A stretch of 64,000 bases of DNA from Syntrophobacterales bacterium (GCA_020060385.1 JAGVAH010000082.1:114138-178137), one strand, 5' to 3'. Positions 1 through 9,740 are shown, counted from the stretch's first letter. The notes: a model not told the origin generated them from the letters alone. Numbers and translations are program-made.

Positions 1-1116
1 CATCATATCAACCTCCTGGGCTCCCTGGGGGAGAGCATGATCAGCAATTTCGACCCTCATCATTTTGATGTCATGCTGGGCATGGACCAAATGGTAGGGC
101 AGATCATGAGTCACACCGGAGGGCCCATCGGCAAGCCCCAACTAATCCTGGTGGGAGTGTGGCAGGAGAACCAGGACTGGCTGTGGCGACTATATCACCA
201 GGCAGGGGGGCAGTTGAGACAATGCGATCTTAAGAAGATAGACTTCCAGAACCTGCTGACCCAGATACCTGAAGATAAATTAGGGGCTTTTCATTATAAC
301 GAAGGTAATCCTTTGCCGCCTAAGTTCCACGATGTCTTAAACAAGATGGACGTATTGGGTTTGAAAGTGGCCAACATGGTGGGTTATATCAACCCTCAAT
401 TATACCTCTTCGCCTGCAATTATGGACGTTCGGTTAATCAGCATGACCTGGCGGTGATCAAGCACCTGGTCATGGAGAGGCTCTTTTTTAAATCCATTGC
501 CGGCCAGATTGCCGCGGTGGAGGATGCCTTCGCTTATACGGTACAGTCCCTGGCCCGGGCCGCCGAGGCCAATGATGAAGATACCGGCAATCATATTGTG
601 CGGGTGGGCGAGTACGCCGCAGTTTTGGCGGAGCATCTGGGGCTCCCGGAGAAATTTGTCCGGAACATCAGGATTCAAGCCCAAATGCATGATGTGGGCA
701 AGGTCCACATCCATCCGGATATCCTGCAGAAACCGGGGGCGCTCTCCCCTGAGGAATGGGAGGTTATGAAAAGACACCCCCTGGCCGGCGGCAAAATCCT
801 GGGAGATCACTCCCGCCTGAGTATGGCCAAGAATATCGCCTTAACCCATCATGAGCGGTGGGATGGCAGCGGCTATCCCTACGGCCTAAAAGGAGAAGAG
901 ATTCCCATTGAAGGCAGGATCGCCATCATTGCCGACCAATATGACGCCCTGAGAAATGCGCGGGTTTATAAGCCCGCGTTTGATCATCAGACTACTTTCC
1001 AAATTCTTGTGGATGGGGATGGTAGAACAAAGCCGGGCCATTTCGATCCAGAGATATTGGCAGGCTTCAAAGCCATGGCTTTTCGGTTTGAAGAGATTTA
1101 CGAGATGCTAAAATAG
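1..1116 (+). CDS. HD-GYP domain protein, 5' end outside the window
   Basis: Probable cyclic-di-GMP phosphodiesterase or related signalling hydrolase of the HD-GYP family. The frame is open back to base 1, so the true start probably lies upstream; the first ATG inside is at 37. Numbering from that ATG, the first ~165 residues are a sensor-like region I cannot name, and the HD-GYP domain follows: metal-binding H218-D219 in MHDVGKVH, then [11 protein letters not shown] with G279-Y280-P281. The metal ligands and the GYP motif are present, so catalysis is plausible. The C-terminus after the GYP loop looks somewhat compact. No response-regulator receiver domain is visible in the part seen. Confidence 0.85.
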   Translation, partial: HHINLLGSLGESMISNFDPHHFDVMLGMDQMVGQIMSHTGGPIGKPQLILVGVWQENQDWLWRLYHQAGGQLRQCDLKKIDFQNLLTQIPEDKLGAFHYNEGNPLPPKFHDVLNKMDVLGLKVANMVGYINPQLYLFACNYGRSVNQHDLAVIKHLVMERLFFKSIAGQIAAVEDAFAYTVQSLARAAEANDEDTGNHIVRVGEYAAVLAEHLGLPEKFVRNIRIQAQMHDVGKVHIHPDILQKPGALSPEEWEVMKRHPLAGGKILGDHSRLSMAKNIALTHHERWDGSGYPYGLKGEEIPIEGRIAIIADQYDALRNARVYKPAFDHQTTFQILVDGDGRTKPGHFDPEILAGFKAMAFRFEEIYEMLK

Positions 1117-1125
1117 TCGTTACCA

Positions 1126-1172
1126 TTAATTTCTCTGTGCCCCTCTCTGCTCTCTGGGCCTCTGTGGTAAAA
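1126..1172 (+). repeat. Half copy of the ACACAGAG repeat family (family F)
   Basis: Pyrimidine-rich stretch TTTCTCTGTGCCCC...CTCTGTGGTAAA matching the right arm of the longer inverted repeats at 30523-30606 and 35637-35762. It ends seven bases before the recO start codon, which has no Shine-Dalgarno sequence. Confidence 0.6.
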
Positions 1173-1179
1173 TCTTTTT

Positions 1180-1935
1180 ATGACCTCCCGGCAGACCCCC
1201 GCCATTGTCCTGCAGATCCGCGATTACGGGGAAGCGGACCGGCTGGTAAATTTCCTCACCCCCGACGGGGGCCGGGTCTCCGGCATCGCCAAGCACGCCA
1301 AGAAGAGCAAGCGCCGCTTTGCCAACTGCCTGGAGCCCCTGAACCGGGTGATCTTTCAGCTTTCCCCCCGGCCTCGGGGCGATCTGGAATTCATCCAGCA
1401 GGGAGAACTGGTCAACCCCTTCTCCCATCTCCGCCGAGACCTGCGGCGCCTGGCGGCCGGCGCGGTCCTGGCGGAACTGGCCGGGGAACTCTCCGCGCCG
1501 GTGGAAGCCACCGGCTCCATCTTTCAGACCCTGAACCAGGCCCTGGAACTGTTGGACGGCGGCGGCGCCCCGGACTCCCTGTTGCCGGCATTTTTCCTCC
1601 ATCTCTTGAAATTAGGGGGATACGGCCCCCGTTGGCGGGACTGTCGCCAGTGCGGCCGGGAGCCTGCGCCTCCCCTTTATTTCAGCATTTCCAAAGGGGG
1701 GGTGGTCTGCAGCTCCTGCAGGAACGCGGCCGCGGGGCCTATGCTGCCCCTTACTCCCGGGGTCTGGAAACTGCTGCGCCTGGCCCAGGACCTGCCCCCG
1801 GAAAAACTCCACCGTCTGCGTTTCCCCCCCTCCCAACGGGACCAGAGCCTGGCTCTGCTCCAAAAATTCTCTCGCCATCACCTGGGCCGGGACCTGAAGT
1901 CCTGGTCCTTCTGGGAGAAGATGACCCGGGGCTAG
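1180..1935 (+). CDS. recO: DNA repair protein RecO
   Basis: Recombination mediator that with RecR helps load RecA on SSB-coated single-stranded DNA. The 251-residue length is normal for RecO. The N-terminal ~80 residues form the OB-fold part (QIRDYGEADRLVNFLTPDGG, then GIAKHAKKSKRRF). A helical domain follows, with a four-cysteine zinc site, CRQC near residue 158 and CSSC near residue 178, typical of zinc-binding RecO proteins. The ATG at 1180 gives the canonical N-terminus, but a repeat fragment lies directly upstream and no ribosome-binding site is visible. Confidence 0.93.
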   Translation: MTSRQTPAIVLQIRDYGEADRLVNFLTPDGGRVSGIAKHAKKSKRRFANCLEPLNRVIFQLSPRPRGDLEFIQQGELVNPFSHLRRDLRRLAAGAVLAELAGELSAPVEATGSIFQTLNQALELLDGGGAPDSLLPAFFLHLLKLGGYGPRWRDCRQCGREPAPPLYFSISKGGVVCSSCRNAAAGPMLPLTPGVWKLLRLAQDLPPEKLHRLRFPPSQRDQSLALLQKFSRHHLGRDLKSWSFWEKMTRG

Positions 1936-1979
1936 GATAATGTCCCGGTAATACCTTTCCAAAGTAGCGAAGTCCTTTC

Positions 1980-2003
1980 TCCCTCCCCCTTGAGGGGGGA
2001 GGG
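1980..2003. repeat. Short GC-rich palindrome (family A)
   Basis: TCCCTCCCCC and GGGGGGAGGG arms around a few bases, just after recO. The same CCCTC/GAGGG core recurs at 19473-19565, 47511-47538, 50431-50524 and 63906-64000. It could form a strong hairpin in the recO transcript. Confidence 0.6.
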
Positions 2004-2056
2004 TCGGGGTGGGGGTGGCGTCTTTTTGACTGATTACAGGCAGTTTCCCGAAGTCG

Positions 2057-2268
2057 CCCCCCTCCCCCCGTGGGGCTGATCATTACCCATAAGTCGGATG
2101 AGGCGGAAAGAGCTAAGGGGATATTAAGGGATGCCACGTTTATACACCCCCCTCACCCTAACCCTCTCCCCCCCTTGGGGGGAAAGGCCCGCAAATGTTT
2201 AATATCTGCCATATGTTATTTTTTCCATATCAACTTGTGGGTGATGATCAGCCCCGTGGGGAGGGGGA
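2057..2268. mobile_element. About 212-bp MITE-like element with ~37-bp terminal inverted repeats
   Basis: The left arm (2057-2093) and the reverse complement of the right arm (2232-2268) agree at nearly all positions around the shared core CGTGGGGCTGATCAT. The interior holds another family A palindrome near 2137-2190 and no coding frame. The arrangement of long inverted termini and a non-coding interior suggests a miniature element or a nested palindrome. I did not find a convincing target-site duplication. Confidence 0.55.
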
Positions 2269-2443
2269 GTTTTAGGAGGAGTCATTTTGTTAATTATTCC
2301 TGGGACGCGACATTGAGGCACCGGTCTTATACAGTCTTTCATCCCAATCCTTGCCTTGTCTGGCAAATATCAAGTTTTAAAGGAACTTGCCGATATTACT
2401 AAAAATAAGCATCATCACCCACCAACCCCATGCCGGGACGCCC

Positions 2444-3247
2444 ATGAAGACCAAATCCCTGTTTCTGGCTCTGCTTTCCTGCCTCTTCCTCCTTAACCTC
2501 AGCCTTGCCCCCCAGGCCCATGGAGCCCGGGTGTATCTGGTGGTGGACCACGGGGTGGAACAGGATGCGGAAGCCCAGGGCCGGGCCGCGGTCAACGGCG
2601 TCTTTGATTTTTTTCAAAGAATTTATGGGATAGGTCTACAAAGAGATCTACGCATCAAATTCTCCTGCGATAAACTCAACTATAAAAAGGCCATCCAGGA
2701 CTGGTACGGCGCCAGCGAGTCCCAAGCTCATTTAACGGCCAGCTCCTCCCTGGGTGTGCAGCGGCAGGGAGACCTAATAGTAAATTTAGGAGATATCAAC
2801 GGCGACTATCAACAGCTCTTCGTCCTCTGCCACGAGTTGGTGCATTTCTATCAGGCGCAGGAGAGCCTGGATAAACATGGGGCGTTAGGCTGGATGCTGG
2901 AAGGCACGGCTGACGCCCTGGCGGCTCACATTTTGGAGACCGTGGGCGTAAAAAACGCGAGGGGCTACAAAAGCTGTTGGATTGAAAATCTGAAAAAGGT
3001 TCGGGGTGTTCCCAGCCTGGAAAGCCTGCACACCCGCCAGGGACTGATGTCCGCCTGTTATACCTATGGGGGCCGGGTCACCTATGCAACTTCAGCCTTA
3101 GCGGTGATTACCCTGGTGGAGTGGCGGGGCTACCCGGCCCTGTTTACCTACTTCCGGGCCCTGAAAAATTGCAGTCCGGAAGATGCCTTTTACCAGGCCT
3201 TTGGCACCAGGGCCGGGGATTTCGAAAAACAATTCCGCCCCTTTTAG
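2444..3247 (+). CDS. Secreted zinc metallopeptidase-like protein (HELVH)
   Basis: Unnamed exported protein with a zincin signature. From the ATG at 2444 it has a clear Sec signal peptide (Lys-Thr-Lys start, Leu-rich core, cleavage near AHGA). The motif HELVH lies at residues 130-134, and an acidic residue, E153 in WMLEGTAD, follows 19 residues later, as in gluzincin/peptidase-MA-like families. The substrate is unknown. An in-frame ATG at 2387 would add 19 residues before the signal peptide and is less likely. The gene is a single unit with repeats upstream. Confidence 0.75.
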   Translation: MKTKSLFLALLSCLFLLNLSLAPQAHGARVYLVVDHGVEQDAEAQGRAAVNGVFDFFQRIYGIGLQRDLRIKFSCDKLNYKKAIQDWYGASESQAHLTASSSLGVQRQGDLIVNLGDINGDYQQLFVLCHELVHFYQAQESLDKHGALGWMLEGTADALAAHILETVGVKNARGYKSCWIENLKKVRGVPSLESLHTRQGLMSACYTYGGRVTYATSALAVITLVEWRGYPALFTYFRALKNCSPEDAFYQAFGTRAGDFEKQFRPF

Positions 3248-3479
3248 GGGCCCTCACTTCTCTTGGGGAAGACCGCAGCCACGGGGTTTCAGGCCCGGCC
3301 GGCCAGGCCCGCATTCCTTGCATGGGTTTTCCCGCCCTGGCTCATGCCCATTTTTTTCAAAGTCTTTTAAGATTAAGCACTTTAAAGGCTTGCCTTAATC
3401 ACGGAATTGCCTATTCTAGGGCCAGAGGTTTAACCCTGCGCCCCGGCGAGACGCCCCCGCCAGAAGGGAAGTGCTGGAC

Positions 3480-4352
3480 ATGCCGCAGCCTTTGACCTAC
3501 CAATCCTGGACCCCGGTGCTTTTGGTGGTCTTCTTTCTCCTCCTGGGGGCCCTGGAAAACCTCTGGCCCCTGCGACGCCTGAAACGCTCCTGGCCCCGGC
3601 GCTGGACCGTTAATCTGGCGGTCACCGCACTCTCCTTCGGGGTGGGTGCGGCCCTGGTGAGGCCCTTGGCCCTGGCTACAGCCGCTTGGGCCCAGTCCCA
3701 TTCCCTGGGTCTCTTCCCCTGGCTGGCCCTACCCTTCTGGGCCCAATTCCTCCTGGGTTTTTTGTGGATGGACGCCACCTTCTATTTCTGGCACCGGGCC
3801 AACCACGTCTTTCCCCTGCTGTGGCGCTTCCACAACGTGCACCACGTGGACCCGGACATGGACGTGTCCACCTCTTTCCGCTTTCATTACGGCGAGACCT
3901 TCTATTCCTCCCTCTTTCGCGTCTTGCAGGTATTACTGGTGGGGCTCTCTCCTTTTACCTATCTGGCCTATGAAGTCGTCTTCAACCTGGCCACCATGTT
4001 TCACCACAGCAACCTGGCCCTCCCCATCGACCTGGAGAGGCGGCTGAATAAGGTGCTGGTCACCCCCCGGATGCACGGCATCCACCATTCCGCGGTGGGC
4101 CAGGAGACCAACTCCAATTATTCCGTCATCTTCTCCTGGTGGGACCGGTTGAACCTGAGCCTGCGCCTCAATGTGCCCCAGAAGGAGGTGGTTATCGGGG
4201 TTCCAGGTTATCTCCTGCCCGGGGACAACCACCTCTGGCCCCTGTTGCTGCAGCCTTTTGAGCACCAGCGCCCCTACTGGCGCTGGCCCACCGGCCGGGC
4301 CAGTGTGCGCAAAATCGTGGCCGCGGCCGATCCCCATCATCTCCTCCCCTGA
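3480..4352 (+). CDS. Fatty acid hydroxylase / sterol desaturase family membrane protein
   Basis: Integral membrane di-iron oxygenase family protein. The three histidine clusters are present: HRANH (105-109), HNVHH (118-122) and HGIHH (199-203), and hydrophobic spans lie near the N-terminus and between the clusters. The family hydroxylates or desaturates lipids using oxygen, which is notable if the host is an anaerobe; the actual substrate cannot be read from sequence. ATG 3480 has a purine-rich GAAGGGA about ten bases upstream. GTG 3471 is in frame but too close to that site. Confidence 0.88.
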   Translation: MPQPLTYQSWTPVLLVVFFLLLGALENLWPLRRLKRSWPRRWTVNLAVTALSFGVGAALVRPLALATAAWAQSHSLGLFPWLALPFWAQFLLGFLWMDATFYFWHRANHVFPLLWRFHNVHHVDPDMDVSTSFRFHYGETFYSSLFRVLQVLLVGLSPFTYLAYEVVFNLATMFHHSNLALPIDLERRLNKVLVTPRMHGIHHSAVGQETNSNYSVIFSWWDRLNLSLRLNVPQKEVVIGVPGYLLPGDNHLWPLLLQPFEHQRPYWRWPTGRASVRKIVAAADPHHLLP

Positions 4353-4525
4353 GCATCGCCCTTCTCTCGCCCCCGGATTTTTGGCCGTCACCTTGCCCCG
4401 GTTGGCCCAGACTCTTATCATAATTGGATAGGAGGCGGTTTTAGTGAGCAGAGGGCAGTGAAAAGGAGAAGGTCGGATAAATCTCGTTTTTATAACAAGT
4501 CTCAATCTAACGGCAATTTTTCTGG

Positions 4526-4580
4526 AGGGGTGAACCTTGTGTTCGCCCACCCTCGCAGGGCGAATACAAGATTCGCCCCT
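4526..4580. repeat. GGGGCGAACC-type inverted repeat (family D)
   Basis: Imperfect palindrome with arms AGGGGTGAACCTTGTGTTC and its near complement ending ATTCGCCCCT. A second copy, better matched, lies at 28800-28859. It sits in the 315-base gap before the DJ-1/PfpI gene, where nothing else is recognisable. Confidence 0.7.
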
Positions 4581-4667
4581 ACAGCTCAATGCCATTTCAA
4601 GGGGAAAGGTATTACTGCTCAACGCTCACTGACCCGGCCTTCCAAGTCTTGTCAAAGGAGATAAGCC

Positions 4668-5189
4668 ATGAGGCTGCAAGGCAAGCGCATTGCCATCCTG
4701 GTGGAGGATCTCTACCAGGATCAAGAGGTGTGGTATCCCTTGCTGCGCTTCCGGGAGGAAGGCGCGGCAGTGGTGGTGGTGGGCTCCGGCGCCGCCAAGG
4801 TGCATACCAGCAAATACGGCTACCCGGTGGAAGTGGATAAATTCGCCCCCCAGGTGCGGGCCGAACAGTTCGACGGGGTAATCATCCCCGGGGGCTACGC
4901 CCCGGATATCATGCGCCGCCATCCGGCCATGGTCGCACTGGTGCGGGACGCGGTGCAACAGGGCAAGATCGTGGCCGCCATTTGCCACGGGGGCTGGATG
5001 CTGGCCTCTGCCCAGGTTCTTAAAGGCAAGACGGTCACCTGCTTCTTCGCCATCAAGGATGATCTGGTGCACGCGGGGGCTGACTATGTGGACCTGGAGG
5101 TGGCGGTGGACGGCAATCTCATCACCTCCAGGAAGCCCGAGGATCTCCCAGCCTTCTGCCGTACCATCATCGCCGCGCTGGCAGGTTAA
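4668..5189 (+). CDS. DJ-1/PfpI family protein
   Basis: Class I glutamine-amidotransferase-like fold protein of the PfpI/protease I group, associated with deglycase, chaperone or peptidase activities. The 173-residue length is normal. The nucleophile elbow reads AAICHGG, with C106 followed by H107, and the conserved PGGYAPD segment (normally the acidic and glycine turn) is present. A good Shine-Dalgarno AAGGAG lies about eight bases before ATG 4668. It stands alone between two intergenic gaps, and its physiological substrate is not inferable. Confidence 0.88.
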   Translation: MRLQGKRIAILVEDLYQDQEVWYPLLRFREEGAAVVVVGSGAAKVHTSKYGYPVEVDKFAPQVRAEQFDGVIIPGGYAPDIMRRHPAMVALVRDAVQQGKIVAAICHGGWMLASAQVLKGKTVTCFFAIKDDLVHAGADYVDLEVAVDGNLITSRKPEDLPAFCRTIIAALAG

Positions 5190-5446
5190 ATCTTCCCGCC
5201 GGCCTGCCCCCTCTGGCAGCAAAACAGGTACAGCGGCTAAGCCTGGGACAGTGGCTCGAACATGTCCCAGGACTGACGCATGCTGGATTAAATATTTTCA
5301 CTAAAATTACCATCAGTTATCCTGCCTAGTCCCTGGCCGCGTCCTTGCAGAAGTGAGTTCCGGGAGCCGGAGAGCCAGGCTCCCGCATCTTCCTGACCGG
5401 GAGAGGGGACCTGGGGCCACTCTCTCCGGGGAGAGGAGCCGGGGCC

Positions 5447-6364
5447 ATGGAAAGAGGTCTCGGACTGGCGGCGGGCCGCGGCTACCAGTGGCTGGGCGCG
5501 GGAGAAGAAGGCCTGGACCGGGCCGTGGTGGCGGGGTTGATGCTGGACGCGGCCTTAAAGGCCGCGCCTGGGCCCCCTGACCCCCAGGCCTGGGGCCGCC
5601 TCCTCAAAATCCGGGTGCAGGAAGCGTTGCTCACCCATCTGGCGGGCCGCATCACCCTGGACCGCTTCCGGGCCTTAATCAGCAGCTTGAACCATTGTTT
5701 CCCCTTTTATCTGCCCCTCATCTCCCCTTTGGCGCAGCCCGGGCCCCCAGGGTCCGGCTCTCCCAGGCCTGCGGCTGCAGAGCCACCCTTTCCCGCCTCT
5801 TTCAACCGGTCGGTGCGCGTCCACCTGTTGGCCACAGCCCTGGCCCGGCTCCGGGGTATTCTCCCCCGGCGGCCCCATAGCAAGTTGCAGGCTGAGAAGC
5901 TGCTCCACTTCCTGGCGGGCACCCGGGGCTGCTGGTTCCGCCTCCGGGACTTCCAGGAGCGCTTCTCTCTGGAGCGCAAGACCGCCTGGGAATACCTGCA
6001 AAAATTTTGGCGGGCCGGGCTTCTTACCCACAACCAGGGCCGGGCTGCGTCGGTGCGCTACGCCTTGGCGGAGCGCTTTTTGCTGGTCCCGGGGGCAGCC
6101 CTCCGGGCCCATGCGGCCGCGGCCCTGGGGGACCTGGACCCCCGCCTGGGGGCCCGGGTGGCGGACTGGCTCATTGCCAGCGGCGGCGCCTCCTTCTGGG
6201 AGGAGGAATGGCGCCGCTTTCTGCCAGGGGCGCCTTTCCAGGAGATTCTGGACCGCCTCACCAACCCTGGTTCTCTCCTGGAGGTGGTGAGGGCCACTCC
6301 GGGGGGTAGCCGCCTCCTGCGGCTGCCCGCAGATTGGCGCCGCCACCCGGAGGCGATCTCCTAA
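5447..6364 (+). CDS. Hypothetical protein with winged-helix-like region
   Basis: I do not recognise this 305-residue protein. The N-terminal third is helical. A Pro/Gly/Ala-rich linker spans about residues 95-125. Residues about 145-205 (WFRLRDFQERFSLERKTAWE and what follows) look like a helix-turn-helix with a wing: an alternating helical pattern, then a KFWRAGLLTHNQ segment and a basic strand. The C-terminus is again helical. No signal peptide or membrane span is seen. A DNA-binding or regulatory role is only an inference. GC content is very high. The start is uncertain because no strong ribosome-binding site precedes ATG 5447. Confidence 0.6.
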   Translation: MERGLGLAAGRGYQWLGAGEEGLDRAVVAGLMLDAALKAAPGPPDPQAWGRLLKIRVQEALLTHLAGRITLDRFRALISSLNHCFPFYLPLISPLAQPGPPGSGSPRPAAAEPPFPASFNRSVRVHLLATALARLRGILPRRPHSKLQAEKLLHFLAGTRGCWFRLRDFQERFSLERKTAWEYLQKFWRAGLLTHNQGRAASVRYALAERFLLVPGAALRAHAAAALGDLDPRLGARVADWLIASGGASFWEEEWRRFLPGAPFQEILDRLTNPGSLLEVVRATPGGSRLLRLPADWRRHPEAIS

Positions 6365-6473
6365 AGTCAACGGCCCCAGAGTGTCCAGCAGGGTAGACGT
6401 ACCGGCCTTTCCGGTTATCTTATTGGTATATGGTTACTTTTCCCAGGGAACCAGAATCTAGCCAAAATCTAAC

Positions 6474-6501
6474 TTGCTCATTGGCAAGGAAATGATAATA
6501 T
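6474..6501 (+). promoter_or_regulatory. Possible sigma-70-type promoter for the AAA+ gene
   Basis: TTGCTC and TAATAT separated by 16 bases in an AT-rich patch of the 315-base gap before the ATPase gene. The boxes are only partial matches to consensus, and the predicted leader would be about 170 bases. Confidence 0.3.
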
Positions 6502-6679
6502 ATCTCCAGGTCATTTCGACAACCCCTTGCATAGCTGGTCCCTGCAAGCCCTTACAACCATACCTGCATAATTAATCAATCCTGCAATTTTGAGAATCAG
6601 TGAAGCCATCTTGCCTGAGGCTGCGGGGCCGCAGATCAGTATTCAACCAAGAGACCTAGCAATAGGGAGGACTGTAACC

Positions 6680-7762
6680 GTGAACTACGATTTGCCGGAT
6701 ATCCCCTCTCCGGAATTGTGTGCCGGTAAAATCTTCGAGATCAGCGGCAATCGCCTGGAGCCGGAGTTGGCCGCGGAACTGCTGCCCAGAATTCTGCAGC
6801 ATAAATGGCTTATGTCGGAAAAGCTGGCCCGGGACGTGGGCCTGAAGGTGGCGTGCATCGATTTTCTGGAAAACATGGAGCAGGCCCGGGAAGAATACCT
6901 GGCCTATCAATATCACGATCTCCTTAACGAGATGGGCGCCCTGGCCATCAGTCCCCAATTATGGGCCACCATCTCCGATTCCCAACCCCCGAAGCAGATA
7001 GTGCAAAAGAGGATCATTCTGCCCCTAATCCGGGAGAATCTCTCGAAAAAGCATGGAGTTGTGCCTCCCAAGGCCATTATTTTCTTCGGACCTCCGGGCA
7101 CCGGCAAGACCCACTTTGCCAAGGCCATCGCCGGCGCCCTGTCCTGGTGGTTCATCGAGATCGCGCCCAGCATGCTCCTGGCGGACGGCAGCGAAAAGAT
7201 GGGAGCCAATCTCCGGAAGATCATGGAAAAATGCAGGAACTTGAAAGAAGTCGTCATTTTTATCGATGAATTCGAGGAGATTGCCGGGAGCCGGGATGAG
7301 GCCAGCCGCCTGGATAAATCCATTACCAACGAATTCTTGAAACAGGTGCCCTTGTTCAAAAGCCAGGACAACAATCTGCTCCTCATCTGCGCCACCAACT
7401 ACATCCGGGACCTGGACGCCGCACTGCTGCGGCCCGGGCGATTTGATTGCATTATTCCGGTGGGGACTTTGAACGAAGAAGAACGGGCCAATATCCTGGA
7501 ATACTACCTGGCCAAACTGAATACCGGGGAAGTGGACCTCAAACGGGTGATCAAGATGACCTCCCGGTTCACCCCCGCGGATATTGAATATCTCTTCCAG
7601 CAAGTGGCCCAGTTCACCTTCGAGCAGGAACTGGCCACCAGGCAGGATTACCGGGTGACTACGGACACTATCTTTGAGATTATCCCGAAAATCCGGGCTA
7701 CCCTGACTGACGAAATCATCGTGGAGTTCGAAAAGGATAGTATCACCTACTCCCGGTATTAA
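6680..7762 (+). CDS. AAA+ ATPase with DUF4032-like N-terminal region
   Basis: Single-module AAA+ ATPase of the FtsH/Cdc48-like clade. Walker A GPPGTGKT begins at residue 137, Walker B is VIFIDEFEE with D196-E197, sensor 1 is ATN, and an RPGRFD segment follows. The first ~130 residues contain HKWLMSEKLARDVGL, which resembles the conserved end of DUF4032 proteins (from memory, not searched). No protease domain or membrane span follows, so it is probably a remodelling or regulatory ATPase. GTG 6680 is chosen because GGGAGGA lies eight bases upstream. A TTG at 6590 would add 30 residues. It stands alone, convergent with typA. Confidence 0.8.
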   Translation: MNYDLPDIPSPELCAGKIFEISGNRLEPELAAELLPRILQHKWLMSEKLARDVGLKVACIDFLENMEQAREEYLAYQYHDLLNEMGALAISPQLWATISDSQPPKQIVQKRIILPLIRENLSKKHGVVPPKAIIFFGPPGTGKTHFAKAIAGALSWWFIEIAPSMLLADGSEKMGANLRKIMEKCRNLKEVVIFIDEFEEIAGSRDEASRLDKSITNEFLKQVPLFKSQDNNLLLICATNYIRDLDAALLRPGRFDCIIPVGTLNEEERANILEYYLAKLNTGEVDLKRVIKMTSRFTPADIEYLFQQVAQFTFEQELATRQDYRVTTDTIFEIIPKIRATLTDEIIVEFEKDSITYSRY

Positions 7763-7792
7763 ACTTGAGACCTCTGCAAAAGGCTGTTTTTT

Positions 7793-7874
7793 GTCATTCT
7801 GAACGGAGCGCAGCGGAGTGAAGAATCTAGAGTTTCCCCACGCTAGATTCTTCGGTCGCTTCGCTCAGAATGAC
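7793..7874. repeat. GTCATTCTGA palindromic repeat (family C)
   Basis: Inverted repeat with outer ends GTCATTCTGAACGGAGCG and CGCTTCGCTCAGAATGAC. It lies between the convergent ends of the AAA+ gene and typA. Related copies are at 17288-17550 (split), 37578-38302 (split), 40177-40246, 44221-44329, 49394-49516 and 61877-62012. Confidence 0.85.
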
Positions 7875-7955
7875 AAGATCGCGAGGCTGAAGCGGGCGAG
7901 ACGCCCGCCCTCCTTTTTTAACCCCGGGCTATACCACCAATGCCGCAGAATCAAT

Positions 7956-9740
7956 TCACCCCGAGGCCGCTTTCCGGAGGCGGATGGCCCCGGGGGTTAC
8001 TTCCACCAGCTCGTCGTCGTTGATGAACTCCATGGCCTGCTCCAGGCTGAACTGCCGGGGGGGCACCAGGCGCAGGGCCTCGTCCGCGCCCGCGGCCCGG
8101 ATATTGGTGAGCTTCTTCTCCTTGGTGATATTCACCCAGATATCTTCGGGCCGGGTATTTTCCCCCACAATCATGCCCCGGTAAACCGGGTCCCCCGGCT
8201 TGACAAAAATCGTGCCCCGGGGCTGCAGGTGGAAAATGGCATAGCCCACCGCCTTGCCGGGCCGGTCCGCGATCAAGGCCCCGTTGGGCCGGCCGCTGAT
8301 CTCTCCCGCGTAGGGCCTGAAACCCTCCAGAATGGTGTTCAAGAGCCCCGTGCCCCGGGAATCGTTCAGGAACTGGCCCCGGAAGCCGATCAAGCCCCGG
8401 GAGGGGATGGTAAACTCCAGGCGCACCCGGCCCGAACCGTGGTTGATCATCTTCACCATCCGCCCCCGGCGCGCGGCCATCTTCTCGGTGACGATGCCGA
8501 TGAACTCCTCGGGAATATCCACCACCGCGGTCTCCACCGGCTCTAAGAGCGAGCCGTCTTTTTCCCGGATGATGACCCGGGGTTTGGAGAGGGACAGTTC
8601 AAAACCTTCCCGGCGCATCATCTCGATCAGGACCGCGAGTTGCAGCTCCCCCCGGGCGCTGACCTTAAAGGCGTCTTTGGACTCCCCCGGCTCCACCTTG
8701 ATGGACACGTTGTACAAGACTTCCTTGTCCAGGCGCTCCTTGAGATGGCGGGAGGTGAGGAGCCTCCCCTCCTTACCGGCCAGGGGCGAATTATTCACGG
8801 AAAAGACCATGGAGATGGTGGGCTCTTCCACGGTGATGCCGGGCAGCGGCCGGGGGTCCTCCGGGTCCGCCAAAGTGTCGCCGATGAAGGCCGCGGGCAC
8901 CCCGGCCACCGCGGCCAGATCGCCGGCGGCGATGCTTTCCGGCTCGCTCCGGTCCAGGCCCTCGAAGCTGTAAATGACGCTGAGGTTGGCCTTCCCGGCC
9001 CTCTGCCCTGCTTTTAAGAGCGCCACTTCCTGGCCTTTTTTAAGCGCGCCGCCGACGATCTTGCCCACGGCGATGAGGCCCACGTAGTCGCTGTAATCCA
9101 GGCTGGTCACCAGAAACTGCAGAGGCCCGTCCGGGTCGTAGCGGGGCGGGGGAATGGCTGAGAGGATGGCTTCAAAGAGGGGCGTCAGGTCCCGCCCCTG
9201 CCCTTCCGGATCGGTCAGGGCGATGCCCGCCTTGGCGTTGGTGTAGAGCACCGGGAACTCCAGTTGCTCCTCGGTGGCGTCCAGATCGATGAACAGGTCG
9301 TAGATCTCGTCCAGCACCTCCTGGGGGCGCCGGTCCTCCCGGTCGATCTTGTTGATGACCACGATGGCCGGGAGCCCTTTTTCCAGGGCTTTTCCCAAAA
9401 CGAAGCGGGTCTGGGGCAAAGGGCCTTCGGTGGCGTCCACCAGGAGCATGACCCCATCCACCAGGTTCAGGGTGCGTTCCACTTCGCCCCCGAAATCTGC
9501 GTGGCCCGGGGTGTCGACGATATTGATCTTCACGCCCTTGTAGGTGATGGCCATGTTCTTGGCCATGATGGTGATGCCCTTTTCCCGCTCCAGGTCCAGG
9601 CTATCCAGGACCCGTTCCGCCACCTGCTCGTTGGCCCGGAAGATGCCGCTCTGCCAGAGCATGGCGTCCGCCAGGGTGGTCTTCCCATGGTCCACGTGGG
9701 CGATGATGGCGATATTGCGCAAATCGTCTCGAGTTTTCAT
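7956..9740 (-). CDS. typA: Translational GTPase TypA/BipA
   Basis: Ribosome-binding GTPase of the elongation-factor family, involved in ribosome assembly and stress adaptation. The 594-residue length is typical. G1 is AHVDHGKTT near the N-terminus, G2 includes REKGITI, G3 is [14 protein letters not shown], and G4 is NKIDR. The C-terminal half contains the EF-G-like domains and the TypA-specific tail ([18 protein letters not shown]). The start ATG has GAGGA a few bases upstream. A GC-rich hairpin lies in its leader at 9760-9778. Confidence 0.97.
   Translation of the reverse strand: MKTRDDLRNIAIIAHVDHGKTTLADAMLWQSGIFRANEQVAERVLDSLDLEREKGITIMAKNMAITYKGVKINIVDTPGHADFGGEVERTLNLVDGVMLLVDATEGPLPQTRFVLGKALEKGLPAIVVINKIDREDRRPQEVLDEIYDLFIDLDATEEQLEFPVLYTNAKAGIALTDPEGQGRDLTPLFEAILSAIPPPRYDPDGPLQFLVTSLDYSDYVGLIAVGKIVGGALKKGQEVALLKAGQRAGKANLSVIYSFEGLDRSEPESIAAGDLAAVAGVPAAFIGDTLADPEDPRPLPGITVEEPTISMVFSVNNSPLAGKEGRLLTSRHLKERLDKEVLYNVSIKVEPGESKDAFKVSARGELQLAVLIEMMRREGFELSLSKPRVIIREKDGSLLEPVETAVVDIPEEFIGIVTEKMAARRGRMVKMINHGSGRVRLEFTIPSRGLIGFRGQFLNDSRGTGLLNTILEGFRPYAGEISGRPNGALIADRPGKAVGYAIFHLQPRGTIFVKPGDPVYRGMIVGENTRPEDIWVNITKEKKLTNIRAAGADEALRLVPPRQFSLEQAMEFINDDELVEVTPGAIRLRKAASG

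Noticed and set aside
2070-2402. 110-codon plus-strand frame behind recO
   Set aside because: It runs through the inverted-repeat element and reads as low-complexity Pro/His-rich sequence; not protein-like.
2387-2443. Upstream ATG of the HELVH peptidase gene
   Set aside because: It would put 19 extra residues ahead of a clean signal peptide that begins at 2444.
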